Positions 1-5,423 of a stretch of DNA of 7,260 bases are shown here, one piece after another. Positions within the stretch are counted from its first letter, which is position 1; each line of letters begins with the position of its first letter. Source of the DNA: an uncultured Prosthecobacter sp. (GTDB lineage: Bacteria; Verrucomicrobiota; Verrucomicrobiia; Verrucomicrobiales; Verrucomicrobiaceae); assembly GCA_937941745.1 (NCBI GenBank), contig CALDGV010000115.1, positions 1-7,260 on the forward strand, read 5' to 3'. The notes under the pieces are model-generated. The model saw only the letters and a program-made list of their open reading frames with translations, had not been told where the DNA came from and ran no database searches. The translations under genes and the position numbers were made by a program.

Positions 1-632
1 GCACCGATGGAAGCGAGAAAGGCCTCGATGGTGGCGGAGAAGAGCAGCCAGTTGTTTTTGCCGGGCTTGAACTTTCGCGTGCTCTGCAAGGCGGTGACGA
101 AGCGCTCTCGTGTGGTGGTGTCTAAAGCGTCCCAAAGCTCGTTTTTGGCTCGTGAGAGGCCTAGAGCCAAAAATGCGGCATCGACGAGATTCTGCGTGGC
201 GACGGTAAAATCGAGTTTGTCGGCTGAAGTTGGCTCCACGGCGTTTGCGAGAGCTTTTCGGGTCTGCGCAGCCATTTTCACACGAAGGGCTTCTTCAGCC
301 GAATCGAGCCCAGAGGCCGCAAGCCACGGTGCGAGGCCTGCAAGCGTGCGTCCGAGTGCTTCGAGATGCGTGGCAGCAGCGCGTTTGGTCTCGTGGCCTT
401 TTTGAGCCTCCACAGGCATGTTTTTCTTCAACTGCTGCGCGGCAAGATTCGCGATGACTGGTTCGGAAACCTTCATCAGCATCTCAACCCACGCCGCCCG
501 GCCCAGGCCTTTCGGCGAGAGGCCTGATGGTGCGGCATTCGCCCCTGGCAGCAGCGGGCGGGCCATCACCGCGCCTGCTACGAGCGAACTTTGCAGCAAA
601 CGCCGGCGATTGATCGTGGAGTGGATGTTCAT
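1..632 (-). CDS. DUF2264 family protein with Tat signal (3' end missing)
   Basis: The first 210 residues are visible; the rest lies beyond base 1. The start ATG (632-630) comes 14 bases after the halogenase-like stop codon. The N-terminus has a twin-arginine signal: NRRRLLQSS at residues 8-16, a hydrophobic stretch to about 28, and an Ala-rich probable cleavage region (ANAAP, 31-35). The mature part matches DUF2264: W48-V-E-M-L-M-K near the start, LKKNMPVE (68-75), LGRTLAGLAPWL (93-104), LVDAAFLALGL (149-159) and KPGKNNWLLFSA (189-200). Family members are mostly helical, toroid-like proteins; from memory some are linked to a glycosidase family (possibly GH154), which needs checking. A polysaccharide-related exported hydrolase is therefore an inference. 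GC is lower than in the neighbours and TTA and CTA leucine codons occur, so the gene may have a different history. Family call is firm; substrate is unknown. Confidence 0.85.
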   Translation of the reverse strand, partial: MNIHSTINRRRLLQSSLVAGAVMARPLLPGANAAPSGLSPKGLGRAAWVEMLMKVSEPVIANLAAQQLKKNMPVEAQKGHETKRAAATHLEALGRTLAGLAPWLAASGLDSAEEALRVKMAAQTRKALANAVEPTSADKLDFTVATQNLVDAAFLALGLSRAKNELWDALDTTTRERFVTALQSTRKFKPGKNNWLLFSATIEAFLASIG

Positions 633-640
633 GAGTGAAA

Positions 641-655
641 GGCGGCTTAGCCGCC
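641..655. repeat. Short inverted repeat over a stop codon
   Basis: GGCGGC and GCCGCC flank the TAA stop of the halogenase-like gene, giving a perfect 6-base stem with a 3-base loop just before the DUF2264 start. There is no T run after it on the minus strand, so it does not look like an intrinsic terminator. It could mildly affect reinitiation, or be chance in GC-rich DNA. Confidence 0.35.
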
Positions 656-1885
656 CAGCGGACCGGGCGGTGGGGTCATTTGTTCGAGCGCGGCGGTGAA
701 GGAGCTCATGTCCTTGCCGACGACATCGCCGATGAGGCAGTCGATGAGCGCGGCGCGTTGTTCAGGGAAGCGCTGGGCGAATTTGGGAAAGCTGAACTCG
801 GGGTCGTAGAAGGCGTGGATGAGCTGGCGGATGATGCCGACGCCTTTCCAGAGTGCGGGCTCGAAGGAGCCGAGTTTTGCGGCGGAGAGGTCGTTGCTCT
901 TGAGAGCTGCATCAATGGAACCGGCGGCGAGTTCGGCGGAACCGAGCGCGAGATAGAGGCCGGAGGAGTAGATGGGATCAAGGAAGGCGCGGGCGTCGCC
1001 GATCATCACCCAGCCGTCGCCGCTGGTCTGGCGGTTCAGGTAGGCGAGCTGGCGGCTGCCGCGAACGGGGCCGATGCGCTCCGCGCTGACGAGGCGCTCG
1101 GAGAGAGCGGCGCATTTCGAGACTTCGCGCAAAAAAGCGGTCTCCATGTCGTCGCTGTCGCCGAGGAGATAATGCGGATCAGCGACGATGCCGACGCTGA
1201 CGATGTCATCCGGGAGCGGGATATACCAAAACCAGCCGCCACCGGGAATCATGAACATGGTGGTTTCGCCCGCGTCGATGCCGGGCAGGCGTTTTCCGCC
1301 GCGATAGTAGCCCCAGGCGGAGGTTTTGCGCAGGTCTTGGAGTTCCTCGCGCAGATGAAGCTGGCGTCCGATCACGCAGGCGCGGCCTGAGGCATCGACG
1401 ACGACCTTCGCACGCAGTTCCTCGCCGTTCGTGCTGCCGTTCAAGCGCACGCCGACGGCTTTGTCGTTCTCAAAGAGCACTTCCTTCACACCGGCATCAC
1501 GGACGTGAACGCCGCTCTCGCGGGCGTGGTCGAGCATCATCATGTCGAACTCGCTGCGCTCAACCTGCCAGGTGCGAGCGCGGTCGCCTTCGATGGTTTC
1601 GGAGAAATAGAAGGGCGTGGCCTCGTGTCCATCTGCGGAGACGAAACGCACGCTGTGCTTCACCGGGAAGTGCGAGGTGCGCATCTTCGGCAGCAGGCCA
1701 AGGCGGTCGAAAATGCCGTGGGTGTGCGGGATGAGCGATTCGCCGATGTGATAGCGCGGGAAGTGCGCTGCTTCGAGCACGACGCAGCGATGCCCGGCGC
1801 GGCTTAGAAAGGTGCCGAGCGCGGCACCAGCGGGGCCACCGCCGATGACGGCAACATCCCATTCGTTGTCAGTGGTTGAGTTCAT
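647..1885 (-). CDS. Flavin-dependent halogenase-like FAD oxidoreductase
   Basis: A complete 412-residue protein with no signal peptide, so probably cytoplasmic. Visible in order: the FAD Rossmann motif GGGPAG (15-20) with an acidic residue ending strand 2 (E38); GESLIP (48-53), usual in halogenases and geranylgeranyl-reductase-like enzymes; K76 in HFPVK, roughly where halogenases carry the active-site lysine; DASGR (164-168); WFWYIP (218-223), an exact WxWxIP; and GDARAFLDP (296-304) running into FLDPIYSSG (301-309), an exact FxxPxxSxG. GxGxxG, WxWxIP and FxxPxxSxG are the accepted signature set of flavin-dependent halogenases, which use FADH2, oxygen and a halide. A separate flavin reductase would be needed and none is in the window. 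The protein is shorter than tryptophan halogenases (about 500 residues) and closer in size to phenol/pyrrole types. It could instead be a non-halogenating monooxygenase or reductase of the same superfamily. The start overlaps the PPC gene stop (ATGA), which fixes it well. Confidence 0.82.
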   Translation of the reverse strand: MNSTTDNEWDVAVIGGGPAGAALGTFLSRAGHRCVVLEAAHFPRYHIGESLIPHTHGIFDRLGLLPKMRTSHFPVKHSVRFVSADGHEATPFYFSETIEGDRARTWQVERSEFDMMMLDHARESGVHVRDAGVKEVLFENDKAVGVRLNGSTNGEELRAKVVVDASGRACVIGRQLHLREELQDLRKTSAWGYYRGGKRLPGIDAGETTMFMIPGGGWFWYIPLPDDIVSVGIVADPHYLLGDSDDMETAFLREVSKCAALSERLVSAERIGPVRGSRQLAYLNRQTSGDGWVMIGDARAFLDPIYSSGLYLALGSAELAAGSIDAALKSNDLSAAKLGSFEPALWKGVGIIRQLIHAFYDPEFSFPKFAQRFPEQRAALIDCLIGDVVGKDMSSFTAALEQMTPPPGPLGG

Positions 1886-1904
1886 GGTGACTGAGTTGGC
1901 TCCT
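1882..1904 (-). promoter_or_regulatory. ATGA stop-start overlap with upstream AGGAG
   Basis: The TGA of the PPC gene (1884-1882) shares four bases with the ATG of the halogenase-like gene (1885-1883). An AGGAG lies at 1904-1900, 14 bases upstream of the ATG. That is too far for a strong Shine-Dalgarno contact, but it may help a terminating ribosome restart. This supports translational coupling and fixes the downstream start. Confidence 0.6.
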
Positions 1905-4020
1905 CATGTGCGGCGCATTCGGCCACACGTTTTGAGGTGAAGGCATCGGTGAGCAGGCCTTCGACGTAGAGGCCCTCGATCTGGCGGAGACGACCGGTGA
2001 CCTGGCTCTTGGTAAATTTGGCCGTGGTGCCGACGAGTTTTTTCTTCGCTTCCTCGATGTCCGCAGGCGTGGCGGGCGGCATGACGCGTTTCGGCGCGGG
2101 TCTGTTGTCTGGATCAAAGACAACGGCCTTCAAATCGGGCGCGGGGACGAGATGACGCCAGAGGAATGCCTGCATGCGGTCCTCGCAGGGCACGGCGTCG
2201 TGTTGCAGCGCGGCTTGATTCGCAGCCTGCGTGGTGCTGCCAGTGACGATGAGATCAAAGGCCGGCGTAGAGGAGGGCAGATCGCATTTGATGGCGAGTC
2301 GCGCGACGCTTTGCGTGCCGGTGAGAGTGACCGGTTTGCACGACACTCCGGCGGGCGGATTCTTCAAGGTGATGGTGATGGGCGCGGTGCAGCCGTCCTT
2401 GCGCTGCACATAGACGCTGATGCTGCCGCCGCCGGATTTGGCGCGCAGCGTGATGCTCGATGGCACGGTGCGCAGGGCAAAATCCGGCCGCGCGGCGCTG
2501 ATGCGCAGGCGGTAGCCGTATTCCTCCCCGCCGCCGCGCACAGTGTCGCTGATGTGGACGCGATACGCGCCGTCGGTGGGCAGCTTGAGCGTGGCATACG
2601 AGTCGGCGTGGTGCGTGTTCACGCCGTTGCCGGCGTCTTCATAGTCATCGTTAAAGGCGAGCATCTTGCCGTCGGGTCCGGTGATTTTGAGCACGGGGTC
2701 CATCGGCGACTCCAGGCGGCGTGCCTGCACCTCGGTCACGAGGTCCTGCCCGGCCTTCCCTTGGAACTCAAAGACATCCCAGTCGCCTTTTTTGTCGATA
2801 CGGCCGTTCACGATGACGGGCAGCGTGACTTTCTGCGCGGCGCTGCTGCTGTCGTTCGGCTCTTTGTCGAAGGTCTCCGGCAAGCTGTCGAGCGCGAAGG
2901 GCACGGCGTTTGAAACGACGCCTGTCACGATGGTTGCCACGCTTTGCACGCCTGCGCCAGCGTCTTTCGCGGGCTGCTTCAAAGCCGCACCTTCGAGATT
3001 CCAGCCCTGCATCTTGAGATGATGTGTCTCGCCGACGTGGCCTCCGAGCGGGAAGACGCTGGTGAGATAAGGCTGCTCGCCGATGGTGATGCGATACACA
3101 AAGTCCTCGCGTCCACGATGGATCGCATCCGAGATGGCAGCGGTGTATTCGCCGTCCTGCGGCACCTCGAAGAGCACGACGGGGTCCGGCTTGAAGCGAA
3201 AATCATCCTGGTAGGCGACTTCTTTTCCTTTGCTGTCGTAAAGCGCGAGCACGGGCTGGAACCAGCCGGGCACGGCATCGGCGATGAAGGGAATCAATTG
3301 CCTTGCGAGCGCGGAGATGACCAGCCGCTGGCCTTTGCGGGCGGTGAAACGGTAGCGGTTCACCTCGCCGGAGGCGATCTGGCCGTTGAGCGTGCAGGGC
3401 GGTGTGACGTTGACCAGTTCCTCTTCGATGGGCCGTTTGCGCAGCGCGAGCTGTTCCTTGCCGAGGACTTGAAACTCGGCGGTGAGCATGGGCTTGCGCG
3501 TCATCTCAGGGAGCTGGCCGACGTGGAAGGCGAGCGGGTTCGACACACCCTGATGGGTGACGAGCCGCAACTCCCGCTTTCCAGGCGTGGCGTCTTTCGC
3601 GATGGTGAAATCGAGAAACACGAGGCCCGAGAGCGCGGCGCTGGCGGGACGCTGGCAGTATTCACCGATGCGCTTCTCGATGCGGGCGATGAGATCGTCC
3701 GTGGCTGGGTCGGGTGCCTTTGCGGCTTTTTGCGCGGCCTTCAGCTCGCGCAACTGGTCGCGCAGCAGCGTGATCTCCTGCGGGCCGATGCGGCTGAAGC
3801 AACGATCCACCTTGGCACTGACACCGCCGCCGGTGACGATGACTCCGGTGACGTTGTCGAGCGACTGCCCGCCGATCTTCACGGCAAAGGTGGCACCCTG
3901 CTGGCCGCCAGCGGGATAGACGTAGCCCATGTATGGCCGTGACTGCGCTTTGACCTTCGGAGCCGCGAGAGCCATCACCGCGGTGGCGGCGAGCACGGCA
4001 GTGACCAGTGTCATTTTCAT
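1882..4020 (-). CDS. Secreted protein with two PPC domains
   Basis: A 712-residue exported protein. Residues 1-25 are a Sec signal (KM start, long Ala/Val/Leu core, likely cleavage near VKA, 23-25). Residues 30-70 form a TIG-like beta segment (YPAGGQQG), followed by a charged helical stretch at 83-120 that may be a coiled coil. Two pre-peptidase C-terminal (PPC) beta domains follow at about 208-312 and 402-508; each has the typical Asp-Gly turn and acidic pair (YDSKGKEVAYQDDF and TGPDGKMLAFNDDY). Between them a second TIG-like segment begins FPLGGHVG (323-330). An Ig-like region lies at about 512-595 and a helical SHOCT-like tail at about 650-705. Eight cysteines (74, 122, 209, 544, 561, 579, 612, 702) could form disulfides outside the cytoplasm. 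No protease or other catalytic motif is visible, so a binding or scaffold role is the inference. Proteins of this layout commonly sit beside DUF1501 and DUF1553 genes. M3 is an alternative start. Confidence 0.87.
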   Translation of the reverse strand: MKMTLVTAVLAATAVMALAAPKVKAQSRPYMGYVYPAGGQQGATFAVKIGGQSLDNVTGVIVTGGGVSAKVDRCFSRIGPQEITLLRDQLRELKAAQKAAKAPDPATDDLIARIEKRIGEYCQRPASAALSGLVFLDFTIAKDATPGKRELRLVTHQGVSNPLAFHVGQLPEMTRKPMLTAEFQVLGKEQLALRKRPIEEELVNVTPPCTLNGQIASGEVNRYRFTARKGQRLVISALARQLIPFIADAVPGWFQPVLALYDSKGKEVAYQDDFRFKPDPVVLFEVPQDGEYTAAISDAIHRGREDFVYRITIGEQPYLTSVFPLGGHVGETHHLKMQGWNLEGAALKQPAKDAGAGVQSVATIVTGVVSNAVPFALDSLPETFDKEPNDSSSAAQKVTLPVIVNGRIDKKGDWDVFEFQGKAGQDLVTEVQARRLESPMDPVLKITGPDGKMLAFNDDYEDAGNGVNTHHADSYATLKLPTDGAYRVHISDTVRGGGEEYGYRLRISAARPDFALRTVPSSITLRAKSGGGSISVYVQRKDGCTAPITITLKNPPAGVSCKPVTLTGTQSVARLAIKCDLPSSTPAFDLIVTGSTTQAANQAALQHDAVPCEDRMQAFLWRHLVPAPDLKAVVFDPDNRPAPKRVMPPATPADIEEAKKKLVGTTAKFTKSQVTGRLRQIEGLYVEGLLTDAFTSKRVAECAAHEEPTQSP

Positions 4021-4032
4021 GGCGGTGAGTGG

Positions 4033-5403
4033 TTACATGATTTCAGTGAGCAAACCGGCGGACTTCACGCCTTCCTCACCGTAGGGCAGGACGTGGGCTT
4101 CGAGGCCCATCGGGTGCGGGAGTTTTGCCTTCGGATCGATGCCCGCGAGCTGATAGACGCTGCCAAGTAAATCCACGGGATATACGGGGCGGTCCTTCAC
4201 CTCCTCCGCCTTGGCATCGGAGGAACCGACAACGTGGCCGCCTTTGAATCCGCCGCCCGCGACAAGCACGGAGAAGACCTTGCCGTAGTGATTGCGCCCG
4301 CCATTCCACGGCGGCTGCCAGTCGATCTTTGGCCCACGTCCAAACTCACCGCAGCACCACACGAGCGTGCTTTCCAGCAAGCCGCGCTCTTTGAGGTCGA
4401 GCAGCAGCGCGGCGAGACCTTGATCGAGCTCCGGCGCCTGGCGGCCCATCGTCTGGAAGTGATTGCTGTGCGTGTCCCAGCCGCCGGGATAATTGATCAC
4501 GATGTAAGGCACGCCCGACTCCACCATGCGCCGCGCGGCGAGGCAGTCCTGGCCGAAGGTGTGGCGCCCGTAGCGGTCGCGCAGTTCAGGTTTCTCCTTC
4601 GAGAGATCGAAGACCTCGCGTCCTTTGCCGAGGATCATGTCATACGCCTCCGCCTTGGCCTGCTCGGAGGCGGTGAGTTGCGCATCGCCGCCTGCGGTTT
4701 GCCTCAGCGTGTCCATTCTCGCGAGCAAATCACGCCGCGCCTGCTGGCGTGTATCGCTGATGCTGCGGGAGATGACTCCCTCGACCTCGAAGCGGGAGGC
4801 GTTTGGATCGCCGCCGGTGGCAAAAGGCTTCAACTTGGCCCCGAGGAAGCCTTCTTCTGAAAAACGGCCCTGTGGCTGCGTGAGCACCACATAGGGCGGG
4901 AGCACGCCTTTGTAGTTTTTGCCACGAAAATACGAAAACACCGCGCCGACGCTCGGATACGCCAGACGCTCGCCTGGCTGATGAGCGGTCTGCACGAGAT
5001 ACGCAGCGGTTTCGTGGCCGTTGTTGCCATGCGTCATGCTGCGGATGAGTGAAAACTTGTCCGCCTGCTGCGCGAGTTTTGGAAACCACTCGCTTAGCCG
5101 GATGCCAGCCACGTTGGTGGAGAGCGGGGCCTTCATCGGGCCATTGTAATCGTAGCCCGCGTCCGGTTTCGGGTCCCAGGTGTCGTTGTGGGACATGCCG
5201 CCCCACAGGAAGACCTGGATGACGGATTTCGCCTTCGTTTTGAAGGGTGCGGCAGGCAATGCCTGCGGCGCTGGAGCGGTGGCGGCGTGTGTGTTGGAAA
5301 ACAACACGCTCGCGGTGCTGAAGAGACCGGCCTGCATGACATCCCGCCGCGTGGTGGAGCGGCTGCATGTCATGCCGATTTGATGGAGGTTCGACGTGCT
5401 CAT
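4033..5403 (-). CDS. DUF1501 family protein with Tat-like signal
   Basis: A 456-residue protein. The frame stays open to 5715, but that extension lies inside the upstream DUF1553 gene and has no family similarity; the ATG at 5403, 20 bases after the upstream stop, places a twin-arginine signal at the N-terminus (TTRRDVMQAGL, 17-27, hydrophobic stretch to about 36, probable cleavage near THAA). DUF1501 landmarks follow: FLWGGMSHNDTWDPKP (65-80), FPKLAQQADKFSLIRSMTHG (107-126), NGHETAAY (128-135), WDTHSNHF (309-316), CCGEFGRGPKI (350-360), GRNHYGKVFSVLVAGGG (369-385) and YPVDLLGSVYQLAGI (408-422). The family belongs to the alkaline-phosphatase/sulfatase-like fold, and the conserved Asp, His and Glu residues suit metal binding, but no reaction has been settled for it. 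Position directly after the DUF1549/DUF1553 gene is the standard pairing, implying a joint exported function. A CC pair precedes GEFGR where relatives often have Thr/Ser or Met. Confidence 0.92.
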   Translation of the reverse strand: MSTSNLHQIGMTCSRSTTRRDVMQAGLFSTASVLFSNTHAATAPAPQALPAAPFKTKAKSVIQVFLWGGMSHNDTWDPKPDAGYDYNGPMKAPLSTNVAGIRLSEWFPKLAQQADKFSLIRSMTHGNNGHETAAYLVQTAHQPGERLAYPSVGAVFSYFRGKNYKGVLPPYVVLTQPQGRFSEEGFLGAKLKPFATGGDPNASRFEVEGVISRSISDTRQQARRDLLARMDTLRQTAGGDAQLTASEQAKAEAYDMILGKGREVFDLSKEKPELRDRYGRHTFGQDCLAARRMVESGVPYIVINYPGGWDTHSNHFQTMGRQAPELDQGLAALLLDLKERGLLESTLVWCCGEFGRGPKIDWQPPWNGGRNHYGKVFSVLVAGGGFKGGHVVGSSDAKAEEVKDRPVYPVDLLGSVYQLAGIDPKAKLPHPMGLEAHVLPYGEEGVKSAGLLTEIM

Positions 5404-5423
5404 GATGATTCGGAGGTTGGGGG

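Noticed and set aside
20..525. Five AGGCCT palindromes (20, 157, 334, 505, 520) suggesting a repeated binding site
   Set aside because: Spacing is irregular, the sites lie in coding sequence where Gly-Leu or Ala-Leu codons produce them, and further copies occur at 1955 and 6710.
641..655. Intrinsic transcription terminator between the halogenase-like and DUF2264 genes
   Set aside because: The stem is only 6 bases and there is no T run on the transcribed strand; the next start is 14 bases after the stop.
635..1390. Plus-strand open frame of 251 codons opposite the halogenase-like gene
   Set aside because: The translation is low-complexity Ala/Gly/Glu without recognisable domains, and the opposite strand carries clear FAD enzyme motifs.
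2152..2913. Plus-strand open frame of 253 codons opposite the second PPC domain
   Set aside because: Antisense to conserved PPC sequence; no motifs and no promoter or RBS evidence.
2944..3942. Long plus-strand open frame of 332 codons opposite the PPC gene
   Set aside because: It lies wholly antisense to a well-supported gene, shows no family motif, and long antisense frames are expected in GC-rich coding DNA.
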